DNA from: a virus
Strand: one strand, 5' to 3'
Virus record (IMG/VR): IMGVR_UViG_3300017728_000062
Coordinates: 1-30,493 of that record
Length of the DNA: 30,493 nucleotides
Each line of letters starts with the position of its first letter. The first letter of the stretch is position 1. The position numbers and the translations under genes are program-made. The notes under the pieces are model-generated. The model had not been told where the DNA came from. It did not search any database and worked only from the letters and a program-made list of their open reading frames with translations. This document shows positions 21,386 to 29,371 of this stretch, piece after piece.

Positions 21386-21991
21386 TCAAAAAGGCACTTT
21401 ATATATTCCTAAAATTTTATCTCTTTCATCTTTCATGACTGACTCGTGAGCCATTTGCATTATTAAAGAGAGTCTAGATTTATGTGCACTGTAAAATTTG
21501 CTGTCTTCAGAAGTCATATCTTTTAATAGCGATAGTGCTTCCCACTCTTGCCAAGACAAATTAACATTGTGGCGTTGCAAAATAAATAGCGTCATATCAT
21601 TTACTTGATATTTTGGGCATGATTCATTCCAATCGTAATATTGACCTAGCTTTTCTTTATGCCATTCAGACTCACACTCAACGTATCTATCTTGTGTTGC
21701 ATTACCTACTCTGCCTAAGATAGACAATAAAGAACATTTAATAATAGACGTTGGATTTGTATCATAATTAAGAGCCTTTAAAATATTGTTTGAAGCTTTT
21801 GCTAATTCTAAAGAATACTCAACCAATCCTCCAATTCCACAAAACGGCTCTTTTTCTCTCTGAGAAAAAGAAGACATAATTATTCTTTGATCCCATTTGC
21901 TTATTAAATTATCCACGTTTTCATCGTTTAGTTTACTTAATAAATTACTATACTTGTTCCATAAAGTTTCAACGTCACGTTCTTTATACAT
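21386..21991 (-). CDS. Degenerate HD-domain protein
   Basis: The 201-residue protein follows a phage HD-domain layout: GGLVEYS, then a long helix, then CSLLSILGRVGNAT, then ESEWHKEKLGQYYDWNE, then LFILQRHNVNLSWQEWEALSLLKD. In active relatives the two blocks read GGLxEHS and LLHDLGKVG. Here the first His is Tyr59 and the HD pair is Ser90-Ile91, so the metal site appears lost. It is therefore probably a structural or regulatory pseudoenzyme. It lies between the 82-residue gene and the ligase-like gene with short gaps. What it binds is unknown. Confidence 0.6.
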   Translation of the reverse strand: MYKERDVETLWNKYSNLLSKLNDENVDNLISKWDQRIIMSSFSQREKEPFCGIGGLVEYSLELAKASNNILKALNYDTNPTSIIKCSLLSILGRVGNATQDRYVECESEWHKEKLGQYYDWNESCPKYQVNDMTLFILQRHNVNLSWQEWEALSLLKDMTSEDSKFYSAHKSRLSLIMQMAHESVMKDERDKILGIYKVPF

Positions 21992-21999
21992 TTATTTCC

Positions 22000-22248
22000 T
22001 TATAATTTCCATTCAATTCCCGTAAGGTCTTGAAATTTCTTGGTAAAAAATTTTTTCTGATCTGCAAGTTCTAAAACTCTATCTAAAGAGTTTTCTTTAT
22101 ATAGAGATTCTCTAAGTTTTTTTGATGCATCTAAAAGATTTTGAAATGTTTCTAACTGAATTCTCTCACCTGATAATTCTGCTTCGATATCATTACCAAC
22201 TATATAGTTAGCTGCAACTTGGTGTAAAAAACTACTTTTATTTTTCAT
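22000..22248 (-). CDS. Small unknown helical protein
   Basis: The 82-residue protein looks largely helical: FLHQVAANYIVGNDIEAEL, then IQLETFQNLLDASKKLRESLYKENSLDRVLELADQKKFFTKKFQDLTG. Its heptad-like Leu spacing could allow a short coiled coil. There is no membrane segment and no named motif. It lies directly after the polymerase gene (9-bp gap) and before the HD-like gene (8 bp), so it may be a partner of either. Function is unknown. Confidence 0.6.
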   Translation of the reverse strand: MKNKSSFLHQVAANYIVGNDIEAELSGERIQLETFQNLLDASKKLRESLYKENSLDRVLELADQKKFFTKKFQDLTGIEWKL

Positions 22249-22257
22249 AATATACCT

Positions 22258-23319
22258 TCAAATAAAGTCTTCTATGCTAAGAGGAAAATATCCTAGACCT
22301 TTTTCTAAATATCCTTTATCTATTATAATGTTCAACTCTTTTATGTAGTCATTATTTACATCAAAAATAATTGCATCATGCAAAACATAAAGCGGTTTAC
22401 ATAAGTTTTTGTCAATTATGCTAGACAATTCTGAAAAACATTTTAAAGATATATCTACTGCAGTTGATTGTATGTAATTATTTACTATTATGTTTTCTTT
22501 TATTTCTTTGATATTATGTAAAGGTCTTCCAAAATAGTTTCTTCTAAACGAATTATTCTTTTTACTTTCAGCAATGTTTAAAAGCTTTGAAATATTAAAA
22601 TAACTTTTTAACATATTGAATACTTCTTCAGACCTAGCGCGTGTCAAGTCTGCTAAGTTATTACTTTTTGCTCCGTATAGAATAGAAATAACTGCTCTTT
22701 TAATAACTGATCTATCTACGTTAAACGATACCTTGTCTCTAAAGTATTCGTATATGTCTTCGTTGTTACTTTTATCAAGAAGATGTAATGCAAGACGAGG
22801 TTCTAGATTACAAAAGTCGACTGATACTATCTTGCCATTTAGAAAAGAAGATTTTAATATGTTTCTACACCTTTTAGGCAATGTTAGTATTCTTGGGCCT
22901 TCTTTTACAGTTAATCTTCCTGTTACTGTATTGTTTGTATACTCTATTTTGCTTGCAAAACTATTTACTGGCTTGAAAGATTTAATTGACGACTTCACTG
23001 TTTCATTATTTTCTATTTCAAGAAAAGCTTTGTAAGCTAAAATATCAATTTTAGGCTCTACGAGATTATTAAGAAAATTTTCATATAAATCATACCTTTT
23101 CAAGAAGTTAAAGTCTTTATCTAAATCATCTAGTCTATCTTTAACTGAATTAATATCATTATAAAATTCTTCTAAAAAATGATCAGGTAAAATAGACTGC
23201 CAATCTAAACTTTTTATTTCTTTTTTAAGAAATTTTAGATTTAATCTATAGAGTCTTGGTAAGTCTAAATTATAAATCTTTGCAAAATTAATTGTTTTAT
23301 TTATATCTTTTATATTCAT
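22258..23319 (-). CDS. Minimal family A DNA polymerase
   Basis: The 353-residue protein holds the family A polymerase blocks: T133-GRL (before motif A), D168 in VSVDFCNLEPRLALHLL (motif A), R203 and K207 to Y215-G216 in DRSVIKRAVISILYG (motif B/O helix), FGRPLHNI, NYIQSTAVDISLKC, and H314-D315-A316 in VLHDAIIFDV (motif C). Both catalytic aspartates are present; motif C has Ala where most have Glu. There is no 3'-5' or 5'-3' exonuclease domain, and residues 1-130 would be a reduced thumb. E. coli Pol I is 928 residues and its polymerase part about 400. It may be a repair or gap-filling enzyme or one half of a split replicase. No Shine-Dalgarno is visible; the promoter predicts a near-leaderless message. 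Confidence 0.85.
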   Translation of the reverse strand: MNIKDINKTINFAKIYNLDLPRLYRLNLKFLKKEIKSLDWQSILPDHFLEEFYNDINSVKDRLDDLDKDFNFLKRYDLYENFLNNLVEPKIDILAYKAFLEIENNETVKSSIKSFKPVNSFASKIEYTNNTVTGRLTVKEGPRILTLPKRCRNILKSSFLNGKIVSVDFCNLEPRLALHLLDKSNNEDIYEYFRDKVSFNVDRSVIKRAVISILYGAKSNNLADLTRARSEEVFNMLKSYFNISKLLNIAESKKNNSFRRNYFGRPLHNIKEIKENIIVNNYIQSTAVDISLKCFSELSSIIDKNLCKPLYVLHDAIIFDVNNDYIKELNIIIDKGYLEKGLGYFPLSIEDFI

Positions 23320-23325
23320 ATTTAA

Positions 23326-23354
23326 ATATTAAAAACAAACAATATAATTTACAC
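23326..23354 (-). promoter_or_regulatory. Promoter-like motif GTGTAA-17-TAATAT upstream of the polymerase gene
   Basis: On the minus strand GTGTAA (23354-23349, context CGTGTAAAT, as before thyX) is followed after 17 bp by TAATAT (23331-23326), 4 of 6 matches to a -10. The predicted start point is close to the ATG at 23319, so the message would have almost no leader. The -10 is the weakest of the four strong motif sites. Confidence 0.45.
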
Positions 23355-23369
23355 GATTTTTTTTATATT

Positions 23370-24467
23370 TTAACTATGACTATGCTCATCTCTGAGCGCT
23401 TTAAGCCAAGGAGCCAAGTTTTTACCTCTTGCACTTGATCCTCGCCCCCAAGCTTTAACATTGTTTGTGTGCTTTATTTTTTTAGCAATTAATTGTGATA
23501 GATTACTCACAAACTTGTCTTCACTAATATCCTGTAATATTTTTCTTTTCGTAACTGAATCAAGCTGATCAAGCGTTATACTTTTGTATGGACTATTTTC
23601 TCCTGTGACTTCTATGTTTCTTTTGGCTATATCAATATGAAAACCTATTCCTTTGGAGTATTCTGCATGGGCACCTATACCATGTGCACCTAACATATAA
23701 CAGTATCTTGCAAATGTTTTTATTATTTTAGCATCTTTTTCTTTTTTTAAAGACATGTTTTTGCCACTTTTATCTTTAAGTCTTACATCACATGCAAAAC
23801 CCTTATCATGTCTAATAGTTCTAGATGCAAGTCTCGGTGGCACTTTTATCTCTTGTTGATCAATCTTTAAAGTTTTTCCAGCTTCGTACAAAGGAAATTG
23901 TCCACCGCTATAAATTACAATATGATCTAAGTCATTAAAAGCTTCATTCGTTAAAAGAAAAGCAAAATGAACAAGTTTAAACAATACTGGTTGAACCAAA
24001 AGTCTTCTAACTTGATTAGGTTTAGGAAAATCTATATTGTTTTTCTTTCCTACCCTATTATATATAACTTTTCCGCCTGTTTGTTTTTCCATTACAGTTA
24101 AATTATTTTTATCTGTTAAAAACTCATAAGTCATTTCGAGGCTTATTTTGTTTAATTCTTCAATATAGCCATTTATCTTTGCATCACTTGTTTTTGATAT
24201 TTTTGGAAGCAAGTCTTCACTTGAATAATAATATCTTTGACTTGATTGTGGCGCTTTCATTGCAGATAATTTTTTTGATGGGCCTTTAACAACTCTTAAG
24301 TTTAAACTAAGACCAGCCAAAGCTTTGTCGTCAATTTCTTTGACGTCAACAGGAGCGCTTGCTGCGCGAGGAAGAGGTAGACTTATTTGTGGCGTAGAAT
24401 CAGTCAAGTATGTGCGTGTAAGTGTTGTTATTATTAATTTTATTTTGTCTGGTTTTATATTTGTCAT
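23370..24467 (-). CDS. M15-type D,D-peptidase-like protein, tail-associated
   Basis: The protein has 365 residues. Residues about 180-285 match the M15/Hedgehog-type zinc peptidase fold: HIVIYSGGQ, R-x-x-R-H220-DKGFACD227-V and GIGFH277-I-D279. H220, D227 and H277 would bind zinc. The N-terminal 170 residues have no clear relatives to me and may attach the protein to the tail. Such enzymes cut peptide bonds in peptidoglycan. It lies 1 bp after the baseplate gene, so it probably helps the tail cross the cell wall at infection, while the amidase at 10201-10995 serves lysis. Confidence 0.75.
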   Translation of the reverse strand: MTNIKPDKIKLIITTLTRTYLTDSTPQISLPLPRAASAPVDVKEIDDKALAGLSLNLRVVKGPSKKLSAMKAPQSSQRYYYSSEDLLPKISKTSDAKINGYIEELNKISLEMTYEFLTDKNNLTVMEKQTGGKVIYNRVGKKNNIDFPKPNQVRRLLVQPVLFKLVHFAFLLTNEAFNDLDHIVIYSGGQFPLYEAGKTLKIDQQEIKVPPRLASRTIRHDKGFACDVRLKDKSGKNMSLKKEKDAKIIKTFARYCYMLGAHGIGAHAEYSKGIGFHIDIAKRNIEVTGENSPYKSITLDQLDSVTKRKILQDISEDKFVSNLSQLIAKKIKHTNNVKAWGRGSSARGKNLAPWLKALRDEHSHS

Positions 24468-24468
24468 G

Positions 24469-27400
24469 CTACTTGTAAAACTCCGAAGAATATTCTATTT
24501 TTTTAAACTGATTTATAAATTCTCTTAACGACAAAGAATATGTGTATTCTTTTTTATGCGCTATAATTTCTCCTTTGTCATTTACTACATTTTCTATTAT
24601 ATTTTCATCTTTTTTGCTAAATTCTAATTTGAAAAAATTCGTGTATAAGTTTAATTTTGGTGTTTTGGAAACGTAAGAATCTGTTAGTTTTACTATTTTG
24701 ATTACATTTTTTTCGTCACTAAAAAATGTAATTAAGCTTATAATTATTTCTTCATTATCTGCGTTTAAAGAAAGTGTCATGTCAAAGAAACCTTCACCAC
24801 CATTTTCATCAAAAGAATCAATTTTTTTTATATTTTTATCAAATTTAATTTCAACTTTATTTATTAATTCGCTTCCAGTGTTTTTTACGATATTTTTACT
24901 TTCAACCATAAACTGGTTTTTTGTTTTATAAAATATCTTAAAATAAGAGCTTTCTTTTTTGTCAAACAATTCTAAATTAATTTTTTTCGTAATTTTATCA
25001 TTTAAAAACAATACTTCATCTTCGTTTATTCTTACATTTTCAAAAGCTGCTGCATCTCCATACTCTATCTCCCTCTCTAACAGCTCTTTCTTATCAAGCA
25101 CAAGATTAGTTGTAGCTTCTACTTCAAGCCATACAGACTTTTTACCAATTGTGTTTATTAGAGAAACAATGTCAGATCCATTTAGTTGTTCTTTTATTAC
25201 TGGTTCTAGTTTTTTAAATTTATCAATATGAAAACTAGACTTTGAAATATCAATAAAAAAGTCTAAACCTGTATTTAAACTTTCTGAATCTTCTATGAAA
25301 AAGCTAGGTTTGTATTTAGGGTTAACTTTGCAATTTAATGATTTTGTTTGAACAAAAGGGTATAAATTAGCTTCATCTATTATATTACTTTGATCAGGAA
25401 CTAAAACAAAATTAACAGGAGATTTCAAGTGTTTATCTTCAATTACTTTAAAATAAATATTTCTCTCACTAAAAGTATTTAAATAATAACTAATTACGCT
25501 TGAAAGATTTTCACCTTTACCAGGTTTAGATTTTGAAGCTTTTGTAAAACTAAAGTTGCTTGTATTGTTTTTTATGTTAAAACTTTGCATCTCTTTCAAA
25601 ATATCAGCAGATTTTACTAATTTTTCTAAAAAACTGTTGTTGTAAATCAAAAAACAAAAAATACTGCTAAACTTGTTGACAATGTCAGAATATATAGGTA
25701 CTTTTATCGATTTTGCTGATAAAGCTATGAGTCCTGTATTGATAAATCCGGTGCCGCCAAGATCAGTCTTCCACGTTTTTCTTATAGGTATTGCATTAAT
25801 TGGAACACCAAAGTCTTTTTCAGACAGAGTTTCTTCTGCGTTGCTACTAAATAACTCGAGGCCTTCGCCTCCTGTTTCTTTGAGTAGCTTATCTATTAAG
25901 TCTGCAGAAGATTCAAACTGTCCGTAATTGTCGCCATAAGAAAGCTTTAAACTTGTAGTAAACTTACCAGGAGAAAGATTATGCGTAATTCCTGTTACTA
26001 CATACTTGTTGTCAATTGTTGTGCCTGTTTCAAAATCAAGAAAAATACTTTGTCCAAAGTTAATCCATGGGCAGCCTACTATTTCGACGCTTGCTTGTGT
26101 AGGTAATATTCTTAACGGGAGATCAGCATTTACTCTATTATTTATCTCGTTTTGATTGTTTCTATCTGGTCTTGTAAGAAATATTGTTTGCAATTTGTTT
26201 TCGTTTATGGTTGAAACATTTGCGCTTATTAATGCCGTATTTTGTGTACCAAATGTTAAAGAAGGATATATCTGCTTATAAAAATCTTTTGTATTACCTA
26301 TAAAGCTAGACGACAGTTTGCTGTTTCTTGAAATATTTTTGTGATTAATAAAAAGTTTTTTGCCTTTTCGTAGGAGAATTCCTTCTTTTACAAGCTTTTG
26401 TATTTCTTTTTTTGCATTTTCAATGTAACTTTTTCTTGTTCCTTTTCCTGACTTTAAATCTTTTCTAGTTTTTGCAAGCAAATTAATAGGTTTTAACAAG
26501 TTTTCGCCATATATCTGCTCTAAAATATTTGCTGAAGATGCAAAAGGTATTTCAGTTCTGTCATAAATAGATATTCTTAATATTGTTCTTTCAAAATTAG
26601 AATGTTTTTTCTCTGTAAGGCAATCAAAATTCATACTAATTTGTGGTATAATAAACTTAACATCATTTTCTTTGTTATAAGGCTCATCTGGGTAATAAAT
26701 TTCATGCAACTTTCTAGCTAGCTTAAGTTGATACCTTTGAGATTCATCTTGCGTGTCTTTGGGTTTAACAGGATCAAAAACACTTTCTCTTTCTTTGTAA
26801 AGATCTTTTAATCCGTAAGAAGGATTGTCTTTATGCTGAATACATCTTAATATTATTTGTGTTATTAATGACTCTGGAGTGATTACTGTTCTCTTACTAA
26901 ATATACCTAAAAGTAATTCTTTGAGCTCGAACTTTGATACTAAAAGAGTCGCAATATTATAACAAGACATTGCACCACAAAACTCATTTGTATTATAAAA
27001 AATAGTTTGAACTTCATCAAAGTTTCCAGAGTTTGCGACATATCCTTGCACTATTGTATTGATTATAGTGCCTAAAGAAACATAGTCACCTTCACTTTCT
27101 ACGTTTTCTGGTAAATCAATTGGAAAAAAAGGGTCAATTAGTCCATATCCGCCTACAACACTTTGTATTATTTCTTTTTCTCGCTCTTCTTCTTCAGCAT
27201 CTTGATCTACTACTTTTTTTAATGTTTGTATTATATTTGAAAAAGACTCCCTTACTTCTTCAAAAGACCTAGTTAAAGCTTGCACGTCGTAATCATTATT
27301 TAATTGCCAAACGCCATTTTTACCGTCTGCTTTTTTTAATCCTAATAAACCCACTATTTTAGGAAAATTATCTTGACCAAGTCCAGAAAGATTGATTTTT

Positions 27401-29091
27401 TTTTGTTTATTTATAATAAAAGTGCCGTCTTCTTGAAAAAAAGACCAGTTATCAATAAATACTCTTATGTTTTCAATGCTAGACTCAGAAATTCTTTGTG
27501 TGCTACTAAATATATCTGTAAAGTTGTTAAGAATAGCATTAGATATTGTGTCTAATTTTTCTGAATTGTCTATTGATGACGACTTTACTAGTATTTTTCT
27601 ATTATGCCTTATTAAATTAAAGTAGTTAGAAATTTCTTTTATAGATATTCTATTGGCAATTGATGTTTCTATTTGCTGAGCTTTAAACTCATAAGGACCT
27701 TTCATTGCTATAGAAAGATCAATGTTGACAAGACCAGAGTTATCTATGCTCATAGAAGAATTAACAATCATATACTTTTCTGTAACTCTTGAATTGCCTA
27801 AAAAATAACTAAGTGGATTATTTTTATTATCGACGTCAGAATTAATCCAGCCGTATTCCAAAACAAGTTCAGCGCCAAAAACACCGAATAAATCAGGCTT
27901 TACAAAAGGTGCGATGTCATTCATTCTTGTTCTATCATGTAAAACTAGACTTAGCTTTCCAGTTTTATAGGACATTAATCCTTTTGTTGGCGCTGCATTT
28001 ATGCTAAAGTTTTTAAGCGTCATAAAAGGCTTTGCAGGATCGTGTACTGTTGTTAGTCTATTTTTTACTTTATGATTTTGTGCATGCCCTATAGGCTCAT
28101 TCATATTGACTATAGATTGAGGTGTGCTAAACAAAGATAGATTTGTTCTAATTCTATTTTTACCGAGGTGATCTCCTTCGAAGCTTGTGTAATTACTCGT
28201 AACTTCAGCAGAATTTCTTGTCCCAAAAAGAAATTGATTTATGGTTGATGTTCTTAGCTTTGCATGAGAATCTTGAGGAGATCCTTTGTCTGATATGTTT
28301 GGTAAGACAAAAGTGGCATCAAGAAAAGGATAAGCTTTACTCAACTCTATGCTATTCATAGAATTAAAAAAGGCAGAAAGCTCTAACGCATTTTGGGTGC
28401 CAACTTTCATGTCTGGATTTGTTACTAGGATACTTGAAACAGAAGTTTTGGTCTTGGATGGATTTTTTATATTTTTATTAAAAGAACTTGCCTTAAAACT
28501 TTGCGCAATAGATTTTTCTATTGCTTTGTCTGTTGTAGTAGCTGTATTTACAAGCGCAGCATTTGCTGCATTAAAATTTGCGAACGCTGAGAGAGTCTTA
28601 AGATCTCTTTTATAAACTGGTTTTTTAGAAAGCAGACTTGCTCCAGTAGCTGATGTATAAGCACCTAAGTTAGACTTTACGTGGTTAAATAAAAAGTTTT
28701 TTGCGACACGATAATTTCGGACGTCAAGCTTTCCTTCATAATTAGAGTGATAAATCATTATTGACTTTTTAAGATAATCAATTACTTCTGGTTTTACATT
28801 CACAAGTTGATTATTAACTGTCTGACTAATAAATGTAACTATTTCATAAGTAGTATAACCAGTATTTGTCAAGGATTGAAAAAGATTTGAAATAAATGTA
28901 TAAAATTGTTTTTGGTCAAGCTTTTTGTTGATTTTTTTACTGTTTGTTTCAAAAAGTATTTCTTCGTTTGTAACAAGCTGCAAATAGTTTATTAAACCTG
29001 AGTCGTTGATTACTTTATGCACTTTTCCGTAATTAGTTGAATCACTTACATTGCTATAAATTGAGTTTTTTGGAATGTAACCAGATGACAT
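24469..29091 (-). CDS. Giant baseplate hub/tail structural protein
   Basis: The protein has 1540 residues. Around residues 350-420 a segment (TLKNFSINAAPTKGLMSYKTG, then GAELVLEYGWIN) resembles large baseplate proteins of T4-like marine phages. Around residues 1000-1075 the stretch VEIVGCPWINFGQ, KYVVTGITHNLSPGKFTTSLKLSYGD has the pattern of gp27/gpD-type hub proteins, where a GNxhxVxxVxHxhxxGxFxTxLxL strand pair ends the barrel domain. The rest (helical N-terminus, KKE-rich linker about 610-650, and C-terminal 450 residues) is unassigned. Neighbours (LysM-like wedge protein and M15 peptidase) support a baseplate role. The length suggests a fusion of hub and other parts. Confidence 0.7.
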   Translation of the reverse strand: MSSGYIPKNSIYSNVSDSTNYGKVHKVINDSGLINYLQLVTNEEILFETNSKKINKKLDQKQFYTFISNLFQSLTNTGYTTYEIVTFISQTVNNQLVNVKPEVIDYLKKSIMIYHSNYEGKLDVRNYRVAKNFLFNHVKSNLGAYTSATGASLLSKKPVYKRDLKTLSAFANFNAANAALVNTATTTDKAIEKSIAQSFKASSFNKNIKNPSKTKTSVSSILVTNPDMKVGTQNALELSAFFNSMNSIELSKAYPFLDATFVLPNISDKGSPQDSHAKLRTSTINQFLFGTRNSAEVTSNYTSFEGDHLGKNRIRTNLSLFSTPQSIVNMNEPIGHAQNHKVKNRLTTVHDPAKPFMTLKNFSINAAPTKGLMSYKTGKLSLVLHDRTRMNDIAPFVKPDLFGVFGAELVLEYGWINSDVDNKNNPLSYFLGNSRVTEKYMIVNSSMSIDNSGLVNIDLSIAMKGPYEFKAQQIETSIANRISIKEISNYFNLIRHNRKILVKSSSIDNSEKLDTISNAILNNFTDIFSSTQRISESSIENIRVFIDNWSFFQEDGTFIINKQKKINLSGLGQDNFPKIVGLLGLKKADGKNGVWQLNNDYDVQALTRSFEEVRESFSNIIQTLKKVVDQDAEEEEREKEIIQSVVGGYGLIDPFFPIDLPENVESEGDYVSLGTIINTIVQGYVANSGNFDEVQTIFYNTNEFCGAMSCYNIATLLVSKFELKELLLGIFSKRTVITPESLITQIILRCIQHKDNPSYGLKDLYKERESVFDPVKPKDTQDESQRYQLKLARKLHEIYYPDEPYNKENDVKFIIPQISMNFDCLTEKKHSNFERTILRISIYDRTEIPFASSANILEQIYGENLLKPINLLAKTRKDLKSGKGTRKSYIENAKKEIQKLVKEGILLRKGKKLFINHKNISRNSKLSSSFIGNTKDFYKQIYPSLTFGTQNTALISANVSTINENKLQTIFLTRPDRNNQNEINNRVNADLPLRILPTQASVEIVGCPWINFGQSIFLDFETGTTIDNKYVVTGITHNLSPGKFTTSLKLSYGDNYGQFESSADLIDKLLKETGGEGLELFSSNAEETLSEKDFGVPINAIPIRKTWKTDLGGTGFINTGLIALSAKSIKVPIYSDIVNKFSSIFCFLIYNNSFLEKLVKSADILKEMQSFNIKNNTSNFSFTKASKSKPGKGENLSSVISYYLNTFSERNIYFKVIEDKHLKSPVNFVLVPDQSNIIDEANLYPFVQTKSLNCKVNPKYKPSFFIEDSESLNTGLDFFIDISKSSFHIDKFKKLEPVIKEQLNGSDIVSLINTIGKKSVWLEVEATTNLVLDKKELLEREIEYGDAAAFENVRINEDEVLFLNDKITKKINLELFDKKESSYFKIFYKTKNQFMVESKNIVKNTGSELINKVEIKFDKNIKKIDSFDENGGEGFFDMTLSLNADNEEIIISLITFFSDEKNVIKIVKLTDSYVSKTPKLNLYTNFFKLEFSKKDENIIENVVNDKGEIIAHKKEYTYSLSLREFINQFKKIEYSSEFYK

Positions 29092-29092
29092 T

Positions 29093-29368
29093 TTAAATGC
29101 TGTCCTTTATTTGTTCTATATCACTTAAATTTAAAGGTATCTTTAAAACAACACCTTCAGGCACTTGTAACCACCAACCTACACCACTAGCTGCAGCAAT
29201 TATCCACCACAAAGATCCGTCTTCATAATAATCATATGCATAGTGATCTAGTCGTTTACCACTTTGCGTAATAACTAAATCATAATCTATCTCTTCGTTG
29301 TTAACAGATTTGTATATATAAGGTGAAATATTAACTTCAGCGTCATTAACTAATTTATACTTTTCCAT
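29093..29368 (-). CDS. LysM-like baseplate wedge protein (gp53/gpX-like)
   Basis: In this 91-residue protein, the core GKRLDHYAYDYYEDGSLWWIIAAASGV, then VPEGVVLKIP, follows the LysM-like pattern seen in tail protein X of P2 and the related wedge proteins of T4-like phages: a strand, a helix with the WW pair, then PxGxxLxIP. Such proteins sit in the baseplate rather than acting on cell walls. It lies 1 bp before the giant hub protein and 3 bp after the tail protein at the window edge, so the three are probably translated together. Confidence 0.78.
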   Translation of the reverse strand: MEKYKLVNDAEVNISPYIYKSVNNEEIDYDLVITQSGKRLDHYAYDYYEDGSLWWIIAAASGVGWWLQVPEGVVLKIPLNLSDIEQIKDSI

Positions 29369-29371
29369 GAG

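Noticed and set aside
22616-23035. Open frame of 139 codons on the plus strand
   Set aside because: It is antisense to the polymerase, has no ribosome site worth noting, and the opposite frame has clear polymerase motifs.
23298-23305. TATAAATA on the minus strand
   Set aside because: It lies within the first codons of the polymerase gene, where a promoter would miss the start codon.
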